Assembly (NCBI GenBank): GCA_021806685.1
Contig: JAJZQU010000007.1
Span: 1-35,363, forward strand
Length of the DNA stretch: 35,363 bases
Source: a bacterium
Lineage (GTDB): Bacteria; Patescibacteriota; Patescibacteriia; 2-12-FULL-60-25
Reading direction: 5' to 3'
How positions within the stretch are numbered: the stretch's first letter is position 1; every line of letters starts with the position of its first letter. The notes under the pieces are model-generated. The model did no database searches. It was not told where the DNA came from and was given only the letters and a program-made list of their open reading frames with translations. Positions 23,780-32,900 of the stretch are shown here, one piece after another. The translations under genes were made by a program, and so were the position numbers.

Positions 23780-24562
23780 TTAATTTTTAGTATCGCTTAA
23801 CACATCCAAAGCCAATTTATAAAGCAACTCTTTTCTTTTCTTCATCTTCTTGAGATGAAACTTAGGCTTCCATTCTAGGTCAGCCAAGGAGTCGCTAATG
23901 GTAAAAATGCAACCAAGGTCTACTTTTCTGTATTGGGCCACGGCAAACAAGGCTGAGGCTTCCATCTCAACGGTTGCAACACCTTCTTTTTGGTATTGCT
24001 TAGCTTCGGCGACTGTTTCTCGATATGGAGCGTCGATTGTCCAGCTTGTCCCGACAAAATATTTTTGTCCAAGTTTTTCTAGGGATTTTTTGATTTTATC
24101 TGTTATGTCTTTAGAGGCATAAGCGTACTTTGATGACTTTAAATAGTGATGGGATGTCCCCTCGTCTCGAATAGCTCTGTCACAAACCATTAAGCTTCCG
24201 ATTTGAATATGTTTTTGCAAAGTCCCTGCAGTTCCGATTGAAATGAATTTTTTAGTTCCAAAGGCGATTAATTCTTCCAGCAAGGTGACGACCACAGGCG
24301 CGCCAATGCCAAATTTGCCAATAACTGCGACTTTGTTTTTTGTTTCACTCAACAGATACATTTCGGCAAGAAAGCCGTCAGCCCGGGTGGTTTTATGGTT
24401 CTTTAATATATATTCCATCAGAGTTCTTGAATAGCAAAAAATGACACCTATCGGAGGCTTGTATTTAGGGTATTCGCCCATTTTTTTCTGGTACGCCATG
24501 AACTCAAGCGGAGTGATCATCGAGTCTTTTAGGTGCTTGTTTTTTAAATTTGGAAATGCCAT
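23780..24562 (-). CDS. Purine/uridine nucleoside phosphorylase family protein
   Basis: A 260-residue member of the PNP/UDP phosphorylase family, which splits nucleosides with phosphate into base and ribose-1-phosphate. FISIGTAGTLQ near residue 107 is the GTAG phosphate-side motif. ATVEMEASALFAVAQYR near 197 is the ribose-binding signature, and ISDSLADLEW follows. VIGKFGIGAPVVVTLLEELI matches the family GxGxP region. Whether it prefers purines or uridine is not clear. A TATAAC (24571-24576) ends eight bases before the ATG, so the mRNA may be leaderless. The NUDIX gene lies 14 bases downstream. Confidence 0.88.
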   Translation of the reverse strand: MAFPNLKNKHLKDSMITPLEFMAYQKKMGEYPKYKPPIGVIFCYSRTLMEYILKNHKTTRADGFLAEMYLLSETKNKVAVIGKFGIGAPVVVTLLEELIAFGTKKFISIGTAGTLQKHIQIGSLMVCDRAIRDEGTSHHYLKSSKYAYASKDITDKIKKSLEKLGQKYFVGTSWTIDAPYRETVAEAKQYQKEGVATVEMEASALFAVAQYRKVDLGCIFTISDSLADLEWKPKFHLKKMKKRKELLYKLALDVLSDTKN

Positions 24563-24610
24563 AAATATAGGTTATAGTCTACACTTCTTATCTAAAATGA
24601 AAAGCGTGGT

Positions 24611-24641
24611 AAAAAATAATCCTTGACCAGCTGGTCAAGGA
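24611..24641 (-). terminator. Terminator after the cysteine-rich protein gene
   Basis: The arms TCCTTGACC and GGTCAAGGA enclose AGCT (24620-24641). On the minus strand the stem is followed by TTATTTTTT. It lies about 30 bp after the stop of the cysteine-rich gene. Confidence 0.88.
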
Positions 24642-24672
24642 CTTTTATGAGCTGTTCGCTCCGGTGAGTTGC

Positions 24673-26517
24673 TCACTGGAACGTAATGCTCGTGATGCGT
24701 ACGGACGATCCCCAATCGCCGCTGTAGAGTACGAAGCTAATGTCGTTCCACGTGGTTCCGCCCGGGATGGATATTGAGAAGAAAGAATTGCTGCTGCCGC
24801 AGGCCTGCGGAAACGTGAAAGTATATGGTTGGCTGCCCACCCAAACCGTAAAAGTCGGCAGCGCGCCGCACGAGGAGGATGAAGCAAAGAAATCAAAGTA
24901 AATCCACATGATCGAAGGTGCTACCAAGGGCTTTCCAAGACAGCCCGCGACATCATTGCCGGCTGAGGAATTCAGCGTGTTAGTGCTCTGCCCGTCCAGC
25001 CAGTCATGGCAGTAACCGGACAAACATTGGAAGACCGGCAAGTTTTGTTTTGCCATGCATATTGAGTACGAGCCGTGGCACAGTCCAGCCGTGCACAATC
25101 CGTCGGTCGCACAGGCATTTCCGCACGAACCGCAATTAGCAGAGTCGTTGGACGTGTCTTTGCATCCGCCGCTGCACAAGCTCTGGCCGCTCGGACAAGA
25201 GCAGGTGCCTGAGACGCAGGTCTGGCCCGTGCTGCATGCATGGTAGCAACTGCCGCAATTAGTATTGTCCGTGTTCAGGTTCTTGCACGTAAGGCCGCAC
25301 TTGGTGAGGCCGCCGGTGCAGGCACAAATACCGGCCGAGCAGGTCTGAGTGGCGCTGTTGCACACATAACCGCACGATCCGCAGTTGTTGTTATCGATCG
25401 AAGCGTTCACGCACAGGCCGCTGCACGAGGTCGTCCCGCTCGGGCAATTCGAGATGCAGCTGCCATTGACGCAAAGGTATCCTTGGCTGCACGCATGCCC
25501 GCAACTGCCGCAGTTAGTTATGTCCACGGCCGTATCCGCGCACTTGGTGCCGCAGAGCGTCGTTCCCCCGACACATTTCAGTCCGCAGCTCCCAGCCGAG
25601 CAGACCTCGCCATTCGCACAAGCGTGTCCGCACGTGCCGCAATTTGCCGGGTCGAGTGAGGTATCCACACACTTGGCGCCGCAATTCGTCGCACCGCCTC
25701 CGCAGATAATTCCGCATACTCCGGCCGAACAGGCTTCACCCGAAGCGCAAACGTGCCCGCAACTGCCGCAGTGGCTCGGATCCCATTGCGTATCTTCGCA
25801 ACCAAAGATTGGTTTGCAATCGGTCAAGCCGTTAGGACATGCAATCTGCATGCAGGATCCTTCGACACAGGCAGATATACCATAGCCGCCCCAGCAACCA
25901 TTGCCGCAGGAGCCACAGTTGTCCACATCTGCCATGGTGTCAACGCACTTGTTCCCGCACAAAGTAGTTCCACCTCCGCAGGACAGGGCGCATTGGCTAT
26001 TGGAACAGACCTGACCGTTGGTACAGACATTGCTGCAATTGCCGCAGTTGGCAGGATCCATCTTGGTGTTTGTACAAACATAACCGCCGGTGCCGTGACC
26101 CTGACCGTCAGTGGCTCCGCATTTGGTAGTGCCACCTCCGCAGGTCAGGTTGCAGGTTCCGCTCGAACACACCTCGCCGCTCGCGCAAGCGTGTCCGCAC
26201 GATCCGCAATTGTTCGAGTCCACCTTGATGTTCACGCAGCTGTAGTTGCAAACTTTCGTGTCGGGCGGACAAGACAAACAGCTCCCGTTATTGCAGATTT
26301 GGTTTTGCTGGCAGGCAGTGCCGCACGATCCGCAATTGCTAGTATTGGTCAGCTTGTTGATGCAAACCTCGTTGCATTTGATGTACGTGCTGGTGTCCCC
26401 GGGGCTATAGAGGCATGGTTCTTCCTTGGTGTCGGACTTATCGCTGCAAGCCAAAGCCAGCGACGAGACGCCGAACGCAAGACAAACCGCAATCATTCGC
26501 CAGAGGGTGTACTTCAT
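24673..26517 (-). CDS. Secreted cysteine-rich repeat protein (Stig1-like NCGxCG modules)
   Basis: From the ATG at 26517 the protein has 614 residues. GGAG nine bases before this ATG supports it over an upstream in-frame start. A signal peptide ends in SLALAC, a lipobox-like sequence, so it may be a lipoprotein. Ten tandem modules of about 40 residues follow, each with a core like DPANCGTCGHAC and paired C-x-x-x-x-C stretches (GEVCSSGTCNLTCGGGTTKC), giving dozens of Cys and probably many disulfides. The last 110 residues are a separate, beta-rich domain (FTVWVGSQPYTFTFPQ, SSVRITSITFQ). Such modules are typical of Myxococcota surface proteins. The gene is richer in G+C than most neighbours, suggesting transfer. 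The function is unknown; surface binding is plausible. Confidence 0.8.
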   Translation of the reverse strand: MKYTLWRMIAVCLAFGVSSLALACSDKSDTKEEPCLYSPGDTSTYIKCNEVCINKLTNTSNCGSCGTACQQNQICNNGSCLSCPPDTKVCNYSCVNIKVDSNNCGSCGHACASGEVCSSGTCNLTCGGGTTKCGATDGQGHGTGGYVCTNTKMDPANCGNCSNVCTNGQVCSNSQCALSCGGGTTLCGNKCVDTMADVDNCGSCGNGCWGGYGISACVEGSCMQIACPNGLTDCKPIFGCEDTQWDPSHCGSCGHVCASGEACSAGVCGIICGGGATNCGAKCVDTSLDPANCGTCGHACANGEVCSAGSCGLKCVGGTTLCGTKCADTAVDITNCGSCGHACSQGYLCVNGSCISNCPSGTTSCSGLCVNASIDNNNCGSCGYVCNSATQTCSAGICACTGGLTKCGLTCKNLNTDNTNCGSCYHACSTGQTCVSGTCSCPSGQSLCSGGCKDTSNDSANCGSCGNACATDGLCTAGLCHGSYSICMAKQNLPVFQCLSGYCHDWLDGQSTNTLNSSAGNDVAGCLGKPLVAPSIMWIYFDFFASSSSCGALPTFTVWVGSQPYTFTFPQACGSSNSFFSISIPGGTTWNDISFVLYSGDWGSSVRITSITFQ

Positions 26518-26629
26518 GGTTCCCATCTCCAATTGTAAAAAGAGCACTTCAGGCACCTGATGGCTGTTCTGTTTCATGCTGCACCTCGACTTCTTTTGGC
26601 ATGAAAAATTTCTTCTGACGCCTAATGGC

Positions 26630-26658
26630 GTTGTAGCCCTGTTAATGTCAATTGTCAA
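26630..26658 (-). promoter_or_regulatory. Promoter of the cysteine-rich protein gene
   Basis: On the minus strand, TTGACA (26653-26658), 17 bp, TACAAC (26630-26635). The leader would be about 105 bases, unlike the very short leaders of most nearby genes. The rest of the 150-bp gap shows no other clear feature. Confidence 0.65.
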
Positions 26659-26670
26659 GGTTAAACCGCG

Positions 26671-27579
26671 CTACTGGTTAACCAAAATGACGCCAATGAC
26701 TACCAAAATGGTGGCAATGCCTTTTTGGATTAAGCTGGCGGCAGTTATCTCTTCTCTTCCAAGTTTGGGGAAGAAGACGGAAAGCAAGATGCCAAACAAC
26801 AAGACAAAAAACAAAGTCGTGCTGCTGATGGCTTGCACGATCCCCAAAGGAGCCAAGAGAAGCGCATAACGCACTCCCAAACCTCCTCCCAGATTAATCA
26901 ATTCATTGGCACCATTGATGGCAAGAACGGCACCTGTGTTTGTACGGATTGTTTGATAAAAACGTTTGCGGTTAGCAGCCGTAGCCATCAGGACAACGCC
27001 GAAGAGGGCTTGGCCGACAAAATTCCAAAAGGATGTTGTCCAATACTCATTTTGTAAAGAAAAGAATTTGAAGATGAGTGAACTAAAGGCAAGCGCCAAG
27101 GTGCAAGCGAGCATCAATAAAATCAATCGGCGTTTGAGCTTTGTTTTTTTACCCGTAAATTTTAGCGATAGGAGCGTTGATCCCGCGATGATCAGCAAGC
27201 CTCCGGCAAGTTGTGCCGGAAGTGGAACTTCACCCAGGAATAAATACCCTAATATAAAACCAAAAATAGCAGCTAACTGAAAAAATGGGGCGACAACCGA
27301 GGCTTCTTCTGATTGCAAAGCTTGGAGGTAAACGTATATTGCACCCATGTACAAGATTCCGGAAACCGCCGTTTCAACCATCTCTTGCAGGGGGATGCAT
27401 AACACGCTTGGTTGAAAAAAATAAATGAAGGGTAGGGCAAAGAGGCCGATAATCGCCGTAAAAACCATTAAGACTGCCACGCTCCCATGTTTGAAATATT
27501 TTTCTACCAGGTACTTATCTATATGCGTGGATGCAGCCCAGAGGATCGGGCCTGAGAACGCGAATATAAGCCAGGACAT
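26671..27579 (-). CDS. DMT-superfamily (EamA-like) transporter
   Basis: A 302-residue protein with about ten hydrophobic segments in two halves. EEASVVAPFFQLAAIFGFIL, followed by GYLFLGEVPLPAQLAGGLLI, is the end of the first EamA half, and a basic loop (TGKKTKLKRR) separates the halves. It is a paralogue of the transporter at 6251-7177, with the same overall plan but low residue identity by eye. The ATG at 27579 is preferred over a TTG four codons upstream. A TATAAT (27596-27601) lies 16 bases before the start. It is divergent from the C39-like peptidase gene, sharing a 53-bp AT-rich promoter gap. The substrate is unknown. Confidence 0.85.
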   Translation of the reverse strand: MSWLIFAFSGPILWAASTHIDKYLVEKYFKHGSVAVLMVFTAIIGLFALPFIYFFQPSVLCIPLQEMVETAVSGILYMGAIYVYLQALQSEEASVVAPFFQLAAIFGFILGYLFLGEVPLPAQLAGGLLIIAGSTLLSLKFTGKKTKLKRRLILLMLACTLALAFSSLIFKFFSLQNEYWTTSFWNFVGQALFGVVLMATAANRKRFYQTIRTNTGAVLAINGANELINLGGGLGVRYALLLAPLGIVQAISSTTLFFVLLFGILLSVFFPKLGREEITAASLIQKGIATILVVIGVILVNQ

Positions 27580-27632
27580 AAATAAGAACAATGATATTAT
27601 AACATAAAAATAGTTTATGATATGCTATATAC

Positions 27633-28277
27633 ATGACAAAAAATAAATTTACGTTGATCTTTGCAGTTCTTCTAGCGATGGCCATAGCCTATCCCGTCCA
27701 TGCAACCACTGTCCCCTTCTTGGTCCAAGCGCCTTTTGGCAACTGGGGAGATCCTCGGCTGGCGCAAGGCTGTGAGGAAGCCGCAGCGCTTATGGCAGTA
27801 GCCTGGGCAAAGGGTCAAACCTCAATCTCACCGGCTACAGGACGGAAACAGATCATAGCCATCTCAAATTGGGAAAAGAAAAAAATCGGTTATTACCAAG
27901 ACACATCAATCCAAGATACGGCAGACTATATATTAAAAAGTTATTTAGGTTTTAATGCGATTGAGGTGCGTAAGGACATTTCAACAGCCGATATCATCAG
28001 TGAAATCCAAAAGGGAAATATTTTGTTAGTGGCCATCGACGGACGGAAAATAGGCAGCCCGTATTATCGCAAGCCCGCTCCCTTTCAACATACTATTTTG
28101 GTTTTTGGTTATGACCTAGCAACAGATTCTTTCATAGTTAACGATCCGGGCACAATCCATGGCGCAGGCTGGAAGGTTCCGCAGGCAACAATGCAAGTTG
28201 CTTTGCAAGACTATCCCACGGGCAACGGTTCTTCGCGCGCGGTTTTGCCTCCGGCCATGATTATAGTAAAAAAATAG
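27633..28277 (+). CDS. Secreted C39-like cysteine peptidase family protein
   Basis: A 214-residue protein with a signal peptide (about residues 1-25, ending AHA-like VHATT). The mature part carries the papain-like C39 set: Cys in LAQGCEEAAALMA, His in PFQHTILVFGYD and Asp in FIVNDPGTI. VPFLVQAPFGNWGDPRLAQG is the usual start of Peptidase_C39_2 domains. It could cut peptides or wall cross-links outside the cell; the substrate is unknown. A TATGCT (27621-27626) ends six bases before the ATG, so transcription may begin at the start codon. It is convergent with purB across a terminator. Confidence 0.8.
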   Translation: MTKNKFTLIFAVLLAMAIAYPVHATTVPFLVQAPFGNWGDPRLAQGCEEAAALMAVAWAKGQTSISPATGRKQIIAISNWEKKKIGYYQDTSIQDTADYILKSYLGFNAIEVRKDISTADIISEIQKGNILLVAIDGRKIGSPYYRKPAPFQHTILVFGYDLATDSFIVNDPGTIHGAGWKVPQATMQVALQDYPTGNGSSRAVLPPAMIIVKK

Positions 28278-28302
28278 CGGTCGCTCGAGCTTGAGCGCCG
28301 CT
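28268..28302 (-). terminator. Terminator after purB
   Basis: On the minus strand, AGCGGCGCTC-AAGCTC-GAGCGACCGCT (one bulge), then a run of seven or eight T's with one A. It lies directly at the purB stop codon and overlaps the end of the convergent peptidase gene. Confidence 0.85.
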
Positions 28303-29733
28303 TTAGGTTGTCTTCACGAAATTATCGGCCGCTTCGGCGATTTCGAGTGCCTTTTGGCTAGCCAAGCCGGTGTAGGTTTCGGGCTTGGTCAAAAGGGCGA
28401 GAATCTCTTGTGGAATTTGGTCGAAGGCCCGCGCCACTTCATCGTTATCCAATTTCTCATGGACCATGGCCATGAGCAGGGACTCGCCCTCAAGCCGGCA
28501 CTTCCGCATGAGTCTCTTATTGACTAAAGCGTGGGCGTCGCCAGGGTATCCTGCCATCTGCATGGCAATGTACATCGGTTCGGCCAGTATCACCTTGGAG
28601 CTGGTTTGGAAATTCCGCTGGCAGGCCTCGGCATCAATCGAGATCCTCATGATGAACGGCGTGCCCAGTTTGTTCTTCTTGAGCAAAGTGTTCAGTTGGT
28701 GCACCAGGTTGACCACGATGATCGGGAAATCCCGCATGATGCTACTACCTACCAAGTCGCGCTGATGGTCGCTGATCATGCATTCCAGAACCTTGCCGAA
28801 TTCGCACTTGGTTTTTAGCCAAGTGCCCTCCAGGTTCTCGAAGTTGATCGGGTTACGCTTGTGGGCCATGGTCGATGACCCGCCTTGGTTCTCTTCGAAG
28901 TCCTCTCGTATCTCACCAATCTCTGAACGCATGAGATTGCGCCCGTCGCGGCCGAATTGGCCGAGGGCTGCCGAAAGCGTGAGACAGGAGAACAGGAACA
29001 TGGTTAGTGGCTCGGGCGGAGTTATCTGCGTACTGATCCTGGCCGGCTTGAGCCCGAGCCTTGCGAGCACCTTGGCTTCGAACTCTCCTTTACGGCTCGT
29101 GTCCATACTGAGCCCGACTTGTGCGTTATAGGCGCCGACTGCACCTGAGAGTTTGCCGATGAGCGAAGATGCTTGGCGGTCAATCTCAGCTGTGCAGTAC
29201 ATGATCCTTGAAAGGATTGTCGCCATCCAGAATCCCACGGTGATGGGCAGTGCGTGTTGTCCGTGTGTCCTTCCGATCTGGAGAGTAGTCGCTTGTTTCC
29301 GTACCATGGACGCCATGAGCTTGATTAGCTCCCTGGTTTTGGGAACCAGGACTTGTTGGTGCGCCAGTGAGAACTGGAGGGCGTAGGCTGTGCTGATGGA
29401 ATCGTAGCTGGTAAGCGGAACGTGCAGCCAACGCCGCAAAGGTTCGGGCAAGATCTGCCGTGCGAGGTGGATCCAAGCCAGGATGTCATGATGCGTTATT
29501 GCACGTTCGATCGTGTCCACCTCGCTGGTCGGGATGGCCAGAATTTTTTCGATGACATCCGGTGTGAGTAAGGCGATTTCGTGAGCCGGTATTATCCCGA
29601 TCTCGCCCAGGGTTTGCAGGTTTGCAATTTCGACCTTGCCGACGAAGGCCATGGTGTTGTCATAGCCGAAGATTGGCACGAGCTCCTTGGGTTGGTAGCG
29701 CGGATTGCCTGGCATCATCAAATTGGGAGCCAT
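28303..29733 (-). CDS. purB: Adenylosuccinate lyase
   Basis: A 477-residue enzyme acting twice in purine synthesis: it splits SAICAR to AICAR and adenylosuccinate to AMP, releasing fumarate. The family signature is GGSSTMAHKRNP (residues 284-295), where S286/S287 lie on the mobile catalytic loop. GRTHGQHALP (154-163) holds a catalytic His, and THHDI (80-84) the second His region. The ATG at 29733 is preferred because AAGGA lies seven bases upstream; a TTG 24 codons earlier has no support. The gene is G+C-rich with long C/G-ending codon runs, like purL and unlike most neighbours. It is followed by its own terminator and preceded by the purL terminator. Confidence 0.93.
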   Translation of the reverse strand: MAPNLMMPGNPRYQPKELVPIFGYDNTMAFVGKVEIANLQTLGEIGIIPAHEIALLTPDVIEKILAIPTSEVDTIERAITHHDILAWIHLARQILPEPLRRWLHVPLTSYDSISTAYALQFSLAHQQVLVPKTRELIKLMASMVRKQATTLQIGRTHGQHALPITVGFWMATILSRIMYCTAEIDRQASSLIGKLSGAVGAYNAQVGLSMDTSRKGEFEAKVLARLGLKPARISTQITPPEPLTMFLFSCLTLSAALGQFGRDGRNLMRSEIGEIREDFEENQGGSSTMAHKRNPINFENLEGTWLKTKCEFGKVLECMISDHQRDLVGSSIMRDFPIIVVNLVHQLNTLLKKNKLGTPFIMRISIDAEACQRNFQTSSKVILAEPMYIAMQMAGYPGDAHALVNKRLMRKCRLEGESLLMAMVHEKLDNDEVARAFDQIPQEILALLTKPETYTGLASQKALEIAEAADNFVKTT

Positions 29734-29802
29734 GTTCAGGTCCTTTCCGGTTGGAATTTCGACGAACGACGGCCATTTCTTATCATGAGCATTGAGTTGG
29801 GT

Positions 29803-29836
29803 CAATAAAAACAGCGCACCTGAGCAGATGCGCTTT
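29803..29836 (-). terminator. Terminator after purL
   Basis: On the minus strand, AGCGCA-tctgctcagg-TGCGCT followed by GTTTTTATT. It separates purL from purB, so the two have separate 3' ends even though they point the same way. Confidence 0.75.
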
Positions 29837-29844
29837 GTGAGACT

Positions 29845-29897
29845 CCTTTCCCCTGCAATGTGGGGGAAAGGTGTCGAGTTTGACGAGACGGATAGAG
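29845..29897. repeat. Palindromic element after purL
   Basis: CCTTTCCCC (29845-29853) and GGGGAAAGG (29863-29871) form a perfect stem. The sequence continues GTGTCGAGTTTGACGAGACG, which resembles the GTTCGACGAGTCGAG part of the element at 5055-5136. Confidence 0.6.
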
Positions 29898-29904
29898 GGA
29901 CTGG

Positions 29905-32900
29905 TTATCGCATGCACCAGTCGTAGGCATTCTGGAACATCTTGAGCCAGGGACTGGCCTTGAGGTGCCTCATTTCTTCGGGCATCCAGGGCCACTGCCA
30001 AGGCAGGAAGGTGCGTTCCGGGTGGGGCATGAGCGCCAAGTGCCGGCCGTCTTCCGAGCAAAGTCCGGCTATACCGTGTGGGCTGCCGTTCGGATTGAAC
30101 GGATAGGCCGTATTCGCAGTGCCTTCGGGGTCGACATAGCGGAAAGGTGCGAGGTCCAAGGCCAGGATGCGTTCTGTAATCGTGTCGTTAGCATGGAACA
30201 GGCCTTCGCCATGGGCAGACCAGACTCCGAGCGTGGAGCCTCTCATGTCCTTGAGCATAATGGCCTTGCTGTGTCCGATCCGTACTGTCGGGAAACGCGA
30301 CTCGAAACGTCCAGAGACGTTGCGGATGAACCGCGGTTGTTGCGCTTCCTCGGAAGCCATAAGGTCGAACCCAGGCACCCATCCGAGGAGTGCCATGAGC
30401 TGGCAACCATTGCAGACGCCGAGCGAGAACGAATCCACACGTCGCCGGAAGCGCTCGAGCTGTTGGCCGACTCTTTCGTTGTAGCGGATGACGCCTGCCC
30501 AGCCCTTACCGGCGTCGAAGACGTCGGCATACGAGAAGCCGCCAACGAAAGCAATGCCGCGGAAGTCGTCGAGTGAGACGCGGCCTTCCAACAGGTCAGT
30601 CATGGTCACATCCCAGGGATCGAAGCCGGCTGCGTAGAACGCAGCCGCCATTTCGCGGTCGCCATTACTTCCCTGTTCGCGGATGATTGCCACCCGCGGT
30701 TTGTGCTCGGCCTTCAGGAGTTCCTCCGGAGTCGGCTGAGGTTTGAAGCTCAGCTTGTACGGAGGCGGGGTCAGCAGATGGTGGCAGAGCAGTTGTTCCG
30801 AACGCACACATTCGGGATTGGTCTGCAGCATATCCAACGCGTCGCTCGTTGCTTCCCAGAGGGCGCGCAGGTCGGTCATGGTTTCATTGAGCACGATGCG
30901 ACCGCAGAAGTCCACTACGATCTTGTTGTCTGAGATGACGCTGCCGATGCACCGAGCCGGAACGCCGGCGTACCAAAGCGTCTCGAGGACAGACCGTCTG
31001 TCTTCGCATTCGATGACTACTCCTAGTTCTTCGCAGAACAGGCACGCCAAGGCATCGTTATTTTCGTTCACGTAGGCGCGGAAACCCTTGTTCCCGCCAA
31101 AGGCCATCTCGAGCAACGTGACGATCAGTCCGCCCTCGCTCCGATCATGGATCGAGACGATGCGTCCTTCGGCGATGAGCCTTTGGATGACTTGGAACGC
31201 GGTCTTGACCAGTTTGGGTTCGTCCACGTCCGGCGCCTCGTTCCCGACTTGATTGTGGACCTGAGCCAAGGCTGACCCTCCCAAACGGTGCTTGCCGTAT
31301 GAGATGTCAACCAGGATCAGAGCATTGCCAGCCTTCTTGAGGTCGGGTGTGACCTTCTTGGTCACGTTATCCATGGGCGCGTAGGCCGAGAACACCAAGG
31401 TTGGCGGAGACTTGACTGTTACGGGATGGAACTCGTGGTCTACAGTTATCACGGCCATGGCAGAACTGTCTTTCCCGCCGTCTGGTCCTATGCTCAGGTC
31501 AATGCAGAATTGGCTCATGGCTTTGGCTGCGTCGAAGAGCCAGGCGGCCATGCCGGGCATCTTGGCAGCCAACATCCAGTTAGCCGAGCCTTTCAAGTCC
31601 TCGAGCTTGGTGATCTTGGCGCCGACCATATTGAGCAGAGCTTCGGCAACAGTCATGCGGGCCATGGCAGCCGGGTTGAGCAACCCGATCATGGGCCGCT
31701 CGCCCAAGCTGTGGGCCGCGCCGGTCAGTCCGAAGTAGCTGTCGGCTCGAACCGCAAAGTCTGCCAGCGGCAGATGGTTGGGGCCGACGCACTGTTGCTG
31801 TGGCGTCAGTCCTCGCACGCTGCGGTCAACGTTGCGTGTCAGGAATTGCTTGGAGCCGACGGACGGCAGGCGCAGGACTCTTTCGAGAGCTTCGCGGACC
31901 GTCAGTCCTTCCGGCAATTCGAGAGGCTTGGTCACAACCGGCACATGCTTGTCTTCGAAGTACTTGGGCGGCAGCTTGCCGAGGATCTTTTCCAAAGGCA
32001 AGTTGACCGGGGTTGAGTCGTCATGTGAGTCATGGAGGACTAACTGACCATCGTCAGTAATTTCCCCGATGACCGCGCATGGCGCGCCTTCGCGTTTGCA
32101 GATAGCCATTACCAGTGAGAGACTCTCGGATTCTATGACAGCAACCATTCTCTCCTGGGATTCATTTCCCCAGATCTCAACATCCGAGAGGCTGGGATCG
32201 CCGCATGGGATTGAACGCAGGTTGATCCACCCGCCGATCTTGACGAGTTCTGTCACCCCGTTGCAATCCCCGCCCGCTCCCAAATCGGTTAGGGTAATGA
32301 TCGGATTCTCGTCGCCAAGGGCGACGCAAGCCATGATAACGCGGTAGGCACGCTGTTCCATTTGAGCGTCGCCGCGCTGAACGGCTTGATAATCCAATTG
32401 GGCATCGGCCTGGCTTGAAATGCCTGAGCTTCCGCCGCCTCCGCCCATACCGATGCGGTAGGCCGGCCCGCCGATCTGAATGACTAGCATGCCTTTTTTG
32501 GGCGGGAGCTTTTTGACATGCGCTTCATCCAGAGATCCGGCCGCCGTCACGTACAGGATAGGCTTTTGATAAGCGTAGTGCTCGCCGTTGGGCAAGGTGA
32601 TAGCAATACTCCGGACAAAACCGAAGGTGGTCGGCTCGCCAAAGCAGTTGCCATAGCCATGCACTCCCCGGTTTCCTTCCAAAAGGATCCGGAGCGGCGA
32701 GGCGTTGTTCGGCGGATACGGCCAGGCATCCTTTTCCCACGGCAAATCGTAGCCGGGGATTCTGAGTGCGCCCACGCTGTAACCGGCTCCGTGCATGCCA
32801 CAAAGTCCTCCCCTGCCTACGGCGATGGCGTCGCGCAGGTCCCCGCCGATGCCGGTTTCAGCGCCGGGTTGCGGGCAGATGAGGGTCGGGTAGTTATGCG

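Noticed and set aside
24673-26517. Regular DNA repeats suggesting a CRISPR-like array
   Set aside because: The repeats encode protein modules of unequal length in one frame and are diverged at the DNA level; there are no spacers.
25240-26538. Long plus-strand open frames opposite the cysteine-rich gene
   Set aside because: They arise because the repeated Cys/Gly codons read openly on the other strand. They lack start signals and show Ala/Thr-rich, low-complexity translations.
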